Of a stretch of 18,417 nt of DNA, positions 1 through 8,395 are shown in pieces; position 1 is the stretch's first letter, and the number at the start of each line of letters is the position of its first letter. This DNA comes from UBA11164 sp002420085 (GTDB taxonomy: Bacteria; Pseudomonadota; Gammaproteobacteria; Xanthomonadales; Xanthomonadaceae). The stretch covers positions 1 to 18,417 of the forward strand of contig DALYLJ010000048.1 in assembly GCA_031976395.1 (NCBI GenBank), in the 5' to 3' direction. A model generated the notes under the pieces. The model ran no database searches, was not told the origin of the DNA, and was given only the letters and a program-made list of their open reading frames with translations. A program made the position numbers and the translations under genes.

Positions 1-18
1 GCATTGGACGACCAATGC
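1..18. repeat. Perfect short hairpin at the window edge
   Basis: The first 18 bases form a perfect inverted repeat: GCATTGG (1-7), loop ACGA, CCAATGC (12-18). There is no T-run after it on the plus strand. It could be the end of a terminator, part of a repeat family or a chance stem; the window edge hides what precedes it. Confidence 0.45.
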
Positions 19-332
19 GTGTAGAGCTGACTCGATACGGATCTGCCTCCCCTATTTCAGCCAAGAACTTTCGCACCGGGTGCGCATCCTTCTTGGCTGG
101 GCAGCCCAGCGACATGGTTGCCACTGGGACCGTGGTCGCCATCATACTAGGAATGCACACTGAACCTACGATTTTTTCGTTAAGTTCGTCACAAATACTT
201 GATCTGGCGCCAACACCACCCAAGAACCTGTCCAGCGACTCCAGGAACGCAATCCAACTTATTGATATTAATGGATATATACCATCACAAGGTTCTGATG
301 AACCAGAGCGACACCTGATTCTCAAGACATAG
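15..332 (+). CDS. Doubtful hypothetical ORF, 105 codons
   Basis: This is an open frame whose ATG lies inside the 3' arm of the edge hairpin, so either the start is wrong, the gene begins outside the window, or it is not a gene. I do not recognise the product. It has a moderately hydrophobic stretch around residues 35-47 (MVATGTVVAIILG) and no motif I can name. The DNA is clearly less GC-rich than the rest of the window and uses AT-ending codons (ATA, ATT, TTA) that are rare in the neighbouring genes. That fits either foreign or non-coding DNA. No ribosome site can be judged. It is listed only so that the stretch is described. Confidence 0.15.
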   Translation: MRVELTRYGSASPISAKNFRTGCASFLAGQPSDMVATGTVVAIILGMHTEPTIFSLSSSQILDLAPTPPKNLSSDSRNAIQLIDINGYIPSQGSDEPERHLILKT

Positions 333-739
333 TTTCCGCCCGCACCAGCGGCCAGCGGTCTTCGATCAAGCATGATCTGTCACACCAAGATCACTCCGCG
401 ACCTGCACCAAGGGCTCGCGCACGTCTGCCGATCCCGAGTCAGTGACGGCGGCATCGTGATCAGCCACGACGATCATCAGACCATGGACTCGAAGGAGTC
501 TTGCGCGAACGAGGATCCTGATCAAAGCAAGAATCCATCTGGCCTGCGGACGGCCCCGGTCCGCGCAAGGGAACAGACCTTTCCGAGGCCGCATTCCGAT
601 GGCGTGACGGCGGCTGGCGCGCAGCATCACGTGTCCCCTGGACCGACCGTCGGCGCAAACCGAGCTGAGCCCACCTGTCAGTAAACGGCCTGCGTCATCC
701 CAGGCGGTTCACTCGGATGCCGCTTCGCCGGTCACGATT
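333..739. other. Spacer without a convincing gene
   Basis: About 400 bases between the edge ORF and the end of rppH. Both strands have short overlapping open frames (for example 457-684 plus and 391-630 minus), but none has a ribosome site, a recognisable motif or sensible residue composition. I see no RNA gene or promoter. Confidence 0.5.
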
Positions 740-754
740 CCGCCCTGACGGCGG
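740..754 (-). terminator. Weak candidate hairpin downstream of rppH
   Basis: CCGCC (740-744) and GGCGG (750-754) can pair around a five-base loop, about 20 bases past the rppH stop. There is no T-run on the rppH strand, so an intrinsic terminator is only a possibility. Confidence 0.25.
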
Positions 755-773
755 GTTGGTCATGCCGCTCCGC

Positions 774-1328
774 TCAACCACCCTGTCCACCACGGCGACA
801 GCCACCCTGCTGCCACCACGGCTCTGGAGCGCGTCGCTCGGGGATCGCGGCGGCGATCTGGCGGGCCGTCGGCGCCAGCATCGACAGGGCGCGCCAGTAG
901 ACCTGACGCTTGAACGCGACCACGTTCTCGGCCGGGTACCAGAAATCGACCCAGCGCCACTGATCGAACTCGGGATGCTCGTTGCCATCCAGGCGCAGAT
1001 CGCTGTCCCGTCCGCGCATCCGCAGCAGAAACCAGACCTGCTTCTGACCGATGCAGCGGACACCGGAACGCTCGCGCAGACAATGGCGCGGTAGCCGGTA
1101 GCGCAGCCAGCCTGGGGTGGAGTCGAGCAGTTCGACATGCTGGGGCAGCAGGCCGGTCTCCTCCTCCAGTTCGCGGTACATGGCTTCCTGCGGTGTCTCG
1201 TCGCTGTTCATGCCGCCTTGCGGGAACTGCCAGCCATCGCGTCGGACTCGTCTGGCCCAGAACACGCTGCCGTCGTCACGCATCAGCACGATGCCCACGT
1301 TGGGGCGATAACCGTCCGGATCGATCAC
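774..1328 (-). CDS. rppH: RNA pyrophosphohydrolase RppH (Nudix family)
   Basis: RppH removes pyrophosphate from the 5' triphosphate end of mRNA, leaving a monophosphate that promotes RNase E decay. The 184-residue protein begins MIDPDGYRPNVGIVLM and has a complete Nudix box at residues 38-60 (G-x5-E-x7-REL-x-EE-x-GL, with RELEEETGL at its end). The family segments WQFPQGG (33-39), GWLRYRLP, CIGQKQVWFLL and PEFDQWRWVDFWYP are all present. The start is GTG at 1328; it gives the N-terminus normal for the family and has GGAG eight bases upstream. Length is close to the roughly 175-205 usual for the family. The C-terminal tail after about residue 160 is Arg/Gly/Gln-rich and not conserved. The gene stands alone, with no neighbour on the same strand within several hundred bases. 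The wording of the protein is close to xanthomonad RppH as I remember it. Confidence 0.95.
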   Translation of the reverse strand: MIDPDGYRPNVGIVLMRDDGSVFWARRVRRDGWQFPQGGMNSDETPQEAMYRELEEETGLLPQHVELLDSTPGWLRYRLPRHCLRERSGVRCIGQKQVWFLLRMRGRDSDLRLDGNEHPEFDQWRWVDFWYPAENVVAFKRQVYWRALSMLAPTARQIAAAIPERRAPEPWWQQGGCRRGGQGG

Positions 1329-1880
1329 GGGACGGACTCCAATGCTTCACTGCCGCCAAGGGTGCCACGCCATGAAGCGCGTCACAAGTCGGCCGGCATC
1401 ACCTGTTGGCCCGACGCCGAAATGTCCGCTTCATCCGAGCCGGGGGCGTGACCTCGGAGGGCCTCGCGATGCCTCGCCGCCAGGGAGGTCGCTCGGGGGT
1501 GATGCAGGCGGTCCGTGAGCGGCGGTGGAAGCCGTGCCATGCCGCGCAGTAACTGGGCCTGAGCATGTGGCGCACGAGAAGCTGACCCAGCACCCAGGCG
1601 AACGCCTGCCCCCTTGGACGACGAGAAACATCTGAGCCAGACGATCACCGACGCCGAACATCGACAGGGCAGCAGCCACTACCCACGCCCCCACTCGACC
1701 ACCCCTGGAACACCACGGCGCGCGTCAACGCCGAACCTCCCGCCGCCACATGACTGCACCATCTGCAAGCGAACCTCTCGGCCATGGGTTGGCGATCGTG
1801 CAGCGCCCTGAGCCACCCGCAGCGGCCCACGACCACCCGAACCCATCGCTCCGGCTCCGGCAAGAATCCAGCCGGACTCG
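1329..1880. other. Spacer between rppH and tRNA-Met, possible decayed gene
   Basis: No intact gene is visible in about 550 bases. On the minus strand, roughly 1380-1700, three overlapping frames each hold a gene-like piece. One is a hydrophobic stretch beginning GAWVVAAALSMFGVG, the second contains AFAWVLGQLLVRHML, and the third ends in a polar tail just upstream of rppH. They can be joined only by frameshifts. This could be a degraded membrane-protein gene or a chance pattern in GC-rich DNA; I cannot name a family. Confidence 0.3.
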
Positions 1881-1909
1881 TTGACCGACGCCCAGCGGAC
1901 ATGGATAAT
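1881..1909 (+). promoter_or_regulatory. Sigma-70 promoter of the tRNA-Met gene
   Basis: TTGACC (1881-1886) and GATAAT (1904-1909) are separated by exactly 17 bases, and each matches its consensus at five of six positions. The predicted start near 1916 lies about 40 bases before the tRNA, a normal length for a processed 5' leader. The downstream GC-rich stretch (GCGCGCG) might act as a stringent discriminator, but it lies somewhat beyond the expected start. Confidence 0.75.
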
Positions 1910-1956
1910 CTGCGGTCCGCTCGCCGCGCAACCCCATCCGCGCGCGTCGCAGCCAT

Positions 1957-2033
1957 GGCTATGTAGCTCAGCCGGTTAGAGCACAGCACTCATAATGCTG
2001 GGGTCGGTGGTTCGAGTCCACCCATAGCCACCA
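1957..2033 (+). tRNA. tRNA-Met (anticodon CAU, elongator type)
   Basis: A full cloverleaf is visible. The acceptor stem pairs GGCTATG (1957-1963) with CATAGCC (2023-2029). The D stem is GCTC/GAGC and the anticodon stem is CAGCA/TGCTG, with loop CTCATAA and anticodon CAT at 1991-1993. The variable loop is GGGTC. The T stem is GGTGG/CCACC with loop TTCGAGT. Discriminator A and an encoded CCA (2031-2033) complete it. CAT anticodons belong to initiator Met, elongator Met or lysidine-modified Ile2. The GGCTA-type acceptor and the CTCATAA loop resemble elongator tRNA-Met of enterobacteria far more than Ile2 (GGCCCC acceptor) or the initiator (which has a C-A mismatch at its end). Confidence 0.97.
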
Positions 2034-2051
2034 CGCCCAACGGTGTGGTTT
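2031..2051 (+). terminator. Intrinsic terminator of tRNA-Met, sharing the CCA end
   Basis: CCACGCC (2031-2037) pairs with GGTGTGG (2042-2048), with one G-T pair, around loop CAAC. TTT and a second T-rich patch (TTTCTTG) follow. The left arm begins with the CCA of the tRNA itself, so terminator folding and mature 3' end overlap. Placement directly after the tRNA supports the call. Confidence 0.6.
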
Positions 2052-2417
2052 CGCGGTTTCTTGTGTCCCCGGCCCTCAGCCAAGCGCTGGCCAGAGCGGA
2101 TCGACACCTGCCGCACGCCGCAGTCGCTGTGATGGGTCAGACCTTGTCGCTGCTGCGGCAACGACATGCAGCGCCGGCTCCGCGCCTCGAACACGAAGTC
2201 GGTGCGCGCCCGCGCCGAACTGGACACCCTCCCACCAATGATGCGACCGGCGAACAGGTCGATCGTGAGGCCCTGCCCCACGCAAACACCGACCCGCCGC
2301 AGGATCAAGTGGACACCCTGGTTGCCGAACACCGCTGCCAGAAAGGCAGTCGCAATGTCCTGAATGGGCATCGATTCGGGTCAGAGTTGTTCTACAACCG
2401 GGGTGGAGCGGCAGGTT
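2052..2417. other. Spacer between tRNA-Met and the Fic gene
   Basis: I see no gene I can support here. The open frames on both strands lack ribosome sites and motifs, and one minus-strand frame simply runs into the antisense of the tRNA. A perfect 13-base hairpin, GTTGT-TCT-ACAAC, sits at 2386-2398. I found no copy of the tRNA 3' end that would mark an attachment site. Confidence 0.5.
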
Positions 2418-2487
2418 CGCCAGTTTTCGCACGCACGGCAATGCATGAATTTAAGAAAATTTTTAGGTAGAATTTTTCGCACTGGCG
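2418..2487. repeat. Inverted and direct repeats around the Fic promoter region
   Basis: CGCCAGT (2418-2424) is repeated in inverted form as ACTGGCG (2481-2487), and TTTTCGCAC occurs twice in direct orientation (2424-2432 and 2474-2482). Both pairs flank the AT-rich promoter-like stretch just before the Fic gene. Such an arrangement could bind a regulator, but this is inference. Confidence 0.4.
2446..2473 (+). promoter_or_regulatory. Possible promoter of the Fic gene
   Basis: A sharply AT-rich segment (about 2440-2478) stands out from its GC-rich surroundings. TAGAAT (2468-2473) is a fair -10 box; the matching -35 (TGAATT near 2446) is poor. The position, about 40 bases before the Fic start, is sensible. 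The gene also has a clear ribosome site (AGGA, seven bases before the ATG). Confidence 0.4.
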
Positions 2488-2513
2488 CCCCAGCATCGTC
2501 GTAGGAAAATTTC

Positions 2514-3677
2514 ATGGTTGCCCGCGTCACCGGCACGCATGTCGAATCGTCGTTGGCGGGCAGCCGCTATCGCGCCTTCGTGCCGGCACCGTTACCGCCG
2601 ACCCCGGCACTGGATCTGTCGCAACCGGACATGGTCGCGCGCAAGGAGCGTGCCGATCAGGCCCTGGGGCGGCTCGACGGCATCACCCTGCTGCTGCCCG
2701 ATCCGACCCTGTTCCTGTACCAGTACGTGCGCAAGGAAGCCTTGCTGTCCTCGCAGATCGAGGGTACGCAGTCGTCGTTGTCGGACCTGTTGCTGTTCGA
2801 ACTCGACGAGGCGCCCGGAGTGCCGGTCGATGACGTCGAGGAGGTGTCCAATTACGTTGACGCGTTGAACCACGGCTTGCGGCGCATGCGTCAGGACGGT
2901 TTCCCATTGTCGTTGAGGCTGCTGCGCGAGATTCATGAGCGACTGCTGCGTGGCAGTCGCGGTGCCCACAAGACGCCGGGCGAATTCCGTCGCAGTCAGA
3001 ACTGGATCGGCGGCCGCAGCCCCGCCACCGCCGCCTTCGTACCGCCGCCGCCCGAGCATCTGCCGCAGTGTCTGGGTGATCTCGAACGCTTTCTGCACGA
3101 CCCGTGTGTGCCCACGGTCATTCGCGCCGCGCTTGCGCATGTGCAGTTCGAGACCATCCATCCATTCCTCGATGGCAACGGTCGCCTCGGGCGCCTGCTG
3201 ATCGCATTGATGCTGTGCAACGATCGGGTGCTGCGCGAGCCCACGCTGTACTTGAGCCTGTACTTCAAGACCCATCGTGCCCGCTACTACGCGCAACTCG
3301 ATGCCGTGCGCACGCACGGCGACTGGGAAGGATGGCTGGCATTCTTCCTCGATGGCATCGCCGAAACCGCGCAACAGGCGGTGGACACCGCGCAGCGTCT
3401 GTTGCAGTTGCTCGGTGCCGACCGCGCCCGCGTCAATGCCCTGGGACGGCGTGCCGGCAACATCGCCCAGGTGTTCGAGCTGCTGGCGCAGCGCGTCGTC
3501 CTTACGGTGCCGCAGGCGACGCCGCGCCTCGCGCTCAGTCCCCCGACCATCCGTGCCGCGATCGACTCCCTGATCGAACTCGGCATCGTCAACGAACTCA
3601 CCGGACAGCGACGCAATCGGGTATTCGCCTATCAGCGCTACCTCGAAATCCTGAGCGAAGGCGCGCAGCCGTTGTGA
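2514..3677 (+). CDS. Class II Fic-family protein adenylyltransferase with C-terminal winged helix
   Basis: Fic enzymes transfer AMP (or another nucleotide part) to a hydroxyl of a target protein; the target here is unknown. The 387-residue protein has an N-terminal Fic/DOC-type region. It carries an inhibitory motif, S79-SQI-E83-G84, that fits (S/T)xxxE(G/N). The complete catalytic motif HPFLDGNGRLGR lies at 216-227 with His216 as catalytic base. A helical region follows, and a winged-helix-like C-terminus lies at about 310-375. The inhibitory helix lying before the core makes it class II, the type of Shewanella SoFic (about 370 residues). The N-terminal glutamate would block productive ATP binding until released. 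ATG at 2514 has AGGA seven bases upstream. There is no antitoxin-like small gene beside it, as expected for a self-inhibited form. Base composition is like its neighbours. All key residues seem intact. Confidence 0.92.
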   Translation: MVARVTGTHVESSLAGSRYRAFVPAPLPPTPALDLSQPDMVARKERADQALGRLDGITLLLPDPTLFLYQYVRKEALLSSQIEGTQSSLSDLLLFELDEAPGVPVDDVEEVSNYVDALNHGLRRMRQDGFPLSLRLLREIHERLLRGSRGAHKTPGEFRRSQNWIGGRSPATAAFVPPPPEHLPQCLGDLERFLHDPCVPTVIRAALAHVQFETIHPFLDGNGRLGRLLIALMLCNDRVLREPTLYLSLYFKTHRARYYAQLDAVRTHGDWEGWLAFFLDGIAETAQQAVDTAQRLLQLLGADRARVNALGRRAGNIAQVFELLAQRVVLTVPQATPRLALSPPTIRAAIDSLIELGIVNELTGQRRNRVFAYQRYLEILSEGAQPL

Positions 3678-4455
3678 CCGCCATCGGCAAGTGCGTCGCG
3701 ACCTGGTGTCAAGCATCCGCAATGCCTGAAAGCGTAGACCACCGATGATCGCCCGTCCGAACCCCGCCCTCCTGGACAAGGCCACCTCCAGACACGCACC
3801 CTCGTGCTGACGGATGGATTCGATCCCAGCGCGATGCGCGAGGACAGCCAGCGGGACTTTTGGAACGTCTGATTTAATCGATCATGTAAAACATGGTTTG
3901 CCGTTAAGTAATTAATTCGATAGGAATAAACGAAGCGTTAATGCCCGGATTCCCTGATAGATCAGAGATTCCACAACGTTAGTTGGCATGAGTTATGGTG
4001 AAGCTGCCTAGCACCTGAACCCGCCGCGTCTGCACAGCGCCATCATGTCGATGAGGCATTCGGCTTTAGGCCAGTGTGTCTGCGCTCGATGCACCAGCGA
4101 CTGATGCGGCTTCACCGCCAGGGTCTCCCTGCTTTCATCTCGCCAACTTCGCCACGCGCCGCACTGGACAAGCGCCCTACCCATCCGCGATGGGCACCTA
4201 CAGATGTGTGATGCGGGCCGCTGCGCGTGGTTTGGCTGGCATGGATGTCATCGCTGCGTCCCAGTGATCGTTGGACCTCGGCGATGTGCAGCTTGCCGGG
4301 ATGTGCGGTTTGCCGGTGATCGTGCCGGGAGGTTGCAAACGCTTCGCTCCGGCTGCCGGTCGAGTCATCGTGTCGGTCAAGGATCGATTCCAATTCAATG
4401 GCTTGTGAACATGCCCGGTTGGTGAGCGGGGTTTTTCGTGGTGACTGGAATCCAG
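3678..4455. other. Long spacer between the Fic gene and glmU
   Basis: Nearly 780 bases without a gene I can support. The stretch 3860-3990 is distinctly AT-rich, with small palindromes and three CGTTA words (around 3902, 3937 and 3977). TTGCCG (3898) with TAGGAA (3921) is at best a poor promoter. A GTG-started frame of 63 codons at 4076-4267 has an AGG nearby but no recognisable features. At 4414-4436 a four-base CCCG/CGGG stem is followed by GTTTTT, a weak terminator candidate just before glmU. Confidence 0.5.
3883..3895. repeat. Perfect 13-base palindrome in the AT-rich patch
   Basis: CATGT-AAA-ACATG is an exact inverted repeat in an AT-rich island. It is the right size for a dimeric regulator half-site pair, but no gene lies close downstream, so its role is unknown. 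Confidence 0.4.
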
Positions 4456-4461
4456 TAGAAT
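4456..4461 (+). promoter_or_regulatory. glmU -10 box, possibly giving a leaderless transcript
   Basis: TAGAAT (4456-4461) ends only six bases before the glmU ATG at 4468, so a start about seven bases downstream would fall on the ATG itself. No Shine-Dalgarno sequence is visible before the ATG. The -35 region (TTTTCG near 4433) is weak, which limits confidence. Confidence 0.4.
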
Positions 4462-4467
4462 CCGGCG

Positions 4468-5871
4468 ATGATCGAGTCTGTACGTTCCAGTCCCGCTGCG
4501 GCGGGTGGCGAGAGTCTGGTGGTGGTCGTGCTTGCGGCAGGCGAAGGCAAGCGGATGCGCTCCGCCCTGCCGAAGGTGTTGCAGCCGATCGCAGGTCGGC
4601 CGATGTTGGGGCATGTCATCGACTGCGCTCGGTCGCTGGCTCCGGATGCCATCCACGTGGTGTTCGGGCATGGTGGGGAGGCGGTGCGGGCGGCGCTCAC
4701 GGGGCAGGAGGACATCACCTGGGTCGAGCAGGCCGAGCGCTTGGGCACCGGCCATGCGGTGATGCAATGTCTGCCCCGGTTGCCGGAACACGGGCGGGTG
4801 TTGGTGCTCTACGGTGATGTGCCGCTGATCCGGCCGGAGACGCTGCACGCGCTGTTGCAGGCGCCCGGCCCGTTGGCGGTGCTGGCCAGCGAACCGGCGG
4901 ATCCGACCGGCTACGGTCGGGTGATTCGCGACGGTCAGGGACGGGTTTCGGCGATCGTCGAGGATCGCGATGCCAGTCCGGATCAGCGCGCGGTGCGGAC
5001 CATCAATACCGGCATCGTGGCGGTCGATGTGGCTGCCCTGCGCGTCTGGCTGGCGGCGTTGGGCAATGGCAATGCCCAGGGCGAGTATTACCTCACCGAT
5101 ATCTTCGCCATGGCTGCCGGTGAACATCGGCCGGCGGCGCTCGTGGTCTGCGCGGATCCGATCGAGGTCGAGGGGGCCAACGATCCATGGCAGTTGGCGC
5201 GGCTGGAACGGCATTACCAGCAGCGTGCAGCCCATGCGTTGTGTCTGCATGGGGTTCGATTGGCGGATCCGGGCCGCTTCGATCAGCGCGGTGTGGTGAC
5301 GGTCGGGCGCGATGTCGCGATCGATGTCGATGTCGTGCTGGAAGGTGAGGTGGTGCTGGGCGATGGCGTGCGAATCGGGCCGTTCTGCCGCCTGCGCGAC
5401 GTCCGTCTGGCGGCGGGCTGCGAGGTGCGCAGTCATTGTGATCTGGAGGGAGTGGTCGCTGGTTCCGGCTGCATCATCGGGCCATTTGCTCGGCTGCGGC
5501 CGGGCAGTGCATTGGCCGATGGCGTCCACATCGGCAATTTCGTCGAGACCAAGCAGGCGCGGGTCGGGGCCGGCAGCAAGGCGAACCACCTCAGTTATCT
5601 CGGCGATGTCGAGATCGGTGCTCGGGTGAACGTCGGGGCCGGGACGATCACCTGCAATTATGACGGGGTCAACAAGCACCGCACGACCATCGAGGACGGG
5701 GCGTTCATCGGGTCCAACAGTGCCCTGGTGGCGCCGGTGGTGATCGGTGCCGATGCGACGATCGGGGCCGGTTCGGTGATCGGCAAGGATGCGCCGCCCG
5801 GGCAACTCACGGTGTCACGTGCCAGGCAGGTCAGCCTGCCCGGCTGGAGGCGGCCGGAGCGGAAAGCCTGA
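4468..5871 (+). CDS. glmU: Bifunctional GlmU: glucosamine-1-P acetyltransferase / GlcNAc-1-P uridylyltransferase
   Basis: GlmU makes UDP-GlcNAc, precursor of peptidoglycan and LPS, in the cytoplasm, using acetyl-CoA and UTP. The 467-residue protein has the uridylyltransferase half first. Its nucleotide loop is LAAGEGKRM (22-30) with Lys36, followed by GTGHAV (93-98), YGDVPLI with Asp117, Glu165, Asn180 and Asn238. From about 268 come hexapeptide repeats of the left-handed beta-helix acetyltransferase, with the catalytic His374 in KANHLSYLGD and the NYDG segment at 397-400. E. coli GlmU is 456 residues; the extra length is about ten N-terminal residues before the first strand. Starting at 4468 keeps all of this; the later in-frame GTG codons would cut into the first strand. 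glmS follows after 65 bases on the same strand, giving a UDP-GlcNAc pathway pair. In xanthomonads these genes usually follow the ATP synthase operon; here the upstream region is different. Confidence 0.98.
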   Translation: MIESVRSSPAAAGGESLVVVVLAAGEGKRMRSALPKVLQPIAGRPMLGHVIDCARSLAPDAIHVVFGHGGEAVRAALTGQEDITWVEQAERLGTGHAVMQCLPRLPEHGRVLVLYGDVPLIRPETLHALLQAPGPLAVLASEPADPTGYGRVIRDGQGRVSAIVEDRDASPDQRAVRTINTGIVAVDVAALRVWLAALGNGNAQGEYYLTDIFAMAAGEHRPAALVVCADPIEVEGANDPWQLARLERHYQQRAAHALCLHGVRLADPGRFDQRGVVTVGRDVAIDVDVVLEGEVVLGDGVRIGPFCRLRDVRLAAGCEVRSHCDLEGVVAGSGCIIGPFARLRPGSALADGVHIGNFVETKQARVGAGSKANHLSYLGDVEIGARVNVGAGTITCNYDGVNKHRTTIEDGAFIGSNSALVAPVVIGADATIGAGSVIGKDAPPGQLTVSRARQVSLPGWRRPERKA

Positions 5872-5898
5872 TTGTGGGGCGAGTGAACCCGATACACT
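5872..5898 (+). promoter_or_regulatory. Possible glmS promoter
   Basis: TTGTGG (5872-5877) directly follows the glmU stop codon, and TACACT (5893-5898) is a fair -10 box, but the 15-base spacer is short. A start near 5905 would leave a leader of about 30 bases, containing GAGG ahead of the glmS ATG. I see no room for a glmS riboswitch-ribozyme in the 65-base gap. Confidence 0.35.
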
Positions 5899-5936
5899 AG
5901 CGGCTCGCTCAATCTCGCTTTCGAGGGTATCGGTCC

Positions 5937-7760
<1,824 letters not shown>

Positions 7761-7767
7761 CGCATCC

Positions 7768-7785
7768 GCCCGGTGCATGCCGGGC
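7768..7785. terminator. Hairpin between converging glmS and the flagellar block
   Basis: GCCCGG (7768-7773) pairs perfectly with CCGGGC (7780-7785) around TGCATG. It lies just after glmS and just after the end of the converging PilZ gene, so it could serve both strands. There is no T-run on either side, so Rho-independent termination is uncertain. Confidence 0.4.
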
Positions 7786-7801
7786 CGATCGCGGTGGTGG
7801 T

Positions 7802-8395
7802 TCAGATCGACGGGTTGCGCTGACGGCGGGCGATGGCGCGTCGATGCAGGCGGAAGACCAGTCGTTCGAGGCTGTTGCGGACCGGATCGGACATGCCCAG
7901 CCAACGCAGCCACAGTCGGTGACGGTCGTGATCGGGCTGGCTGGCGATGACTTCGACCGGCAGTTCCAGGCGGATCGGCAGCCAGAAGGCCGGTTGCAGG
8001 CTCAGGATGCCGCAGTCACCGGGTTTGGCGGGCTCGCCATGGTCGAGTCGAGCGCCGCAGCGCGACCAACTCAGGGGCTGGCTGGCCGGACTGCCGTCGC
8101 GCTCGGCCAGCCACTGGCCGAGCAGATCGATGATCAGGGTGGTCTTGGCGTCGAGACGCGCCAGGGCGGCGGCATGCGGGCCGGTTTCGTCGCCGTCGTC
8201 GCCATGGCTGTCGTCGGTCAGGGCCAGGGTGCGGAGGATCGCTTCGGCACGCTCATCCAGCCGGATCAGGGTGGTCGGGTCGAGCGGGCAGGTCCGGAAG
8301 CTGGCCGGGAATTCATCATCGCAGCGGACGGCGGCGGCGAACAGTTCCTGTTCGGCCGCTGCGGCCGAGGCGACGGCCGCGACCGGTGGGGTCAT
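7802..8395 (-). CDS. Atypical PilZ-domain protein, predicted cyclic di-GMP-linked flagellar regulator
   Basis: The 197-residue protein resembles the atypical, helix-inserted PilZ proteins found in xanthomonad flagellar clusters (Xcc6012/tPilZ type, from memory). It has an acidic, Ala-rich start, then a first strand region (about 26-45). A long helical stretch follows (46-98, with LDERAEAILRTLAL and LDAKTTLIIDLLGQWL). A beta-rich core (106-165) contains WSRCGARLDHGE, PGDCGILSLQPAFWLPIRLELPVEV split over several strands, and LWLRWLGMSD. A basic C-terminal helix (169-192) ends the protein. The classic RxxxR and DxSxxG ligand motifs are not evident, so it may bind cyclic di-GMP weakly, or act by oligomerising through its helices. 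Its ATG overlaps the preceding stop as ATGA and no ribosome site is visible, suggesting coupled translation with the FliT-like gene. It is the last gene of the flagellar block. A plain hypothetical protein is the alternative. Confidence 0.65.
   Translation of the reverse strand: MTPPVAAVASAAAAEQELFAAAVRCDDEFPASFRTCPLDPTTLIRLDERAEAILRTLALTDDSHGDDGDETGPHAAALARLDAKTTLIIDLLGQWLAERDGSPASQPLSWSRCGARLDHGEPAKPGDCGILSLQPAFWLPIRLELPVEVIASQPDHDRHRLWLRWLGMSDPVRNSLERLVFRLHRRAIARRQRNPSI

Noticed and set aside
1976..2371. Minus-strand frame of 131 codons beginning over the tRNA
   Set aside because: Its first residues are the antisense translation of tRNA-Met (the WTRTTDPSIMSAVL type of artefact); the rest has no motif or ribosome site.
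1957..2513. Genomic island attachment at the tRNA 3' end
   Set aside because: No second copy of the tRNA end and no integrase gene are visible in the window.
2592..3785. Minus-strand open frame (397 codons) opposite the Fic gene
   Set aside because: Antisense shadow; the Fic frame carries intact catalytic motifs and a ribosome site.
3895..3990. Integron attC-like site
   Set aside because: GTTAAGT near 3903 fits the GTTRRRY core, but I found no matching RYYYAAC partner or paired arms.
4198..5805. Minus-strand open frame (535 codons) opposite glmU
   Set aside because: Same reason: antisense shadow of a well-supported enzyme gene.
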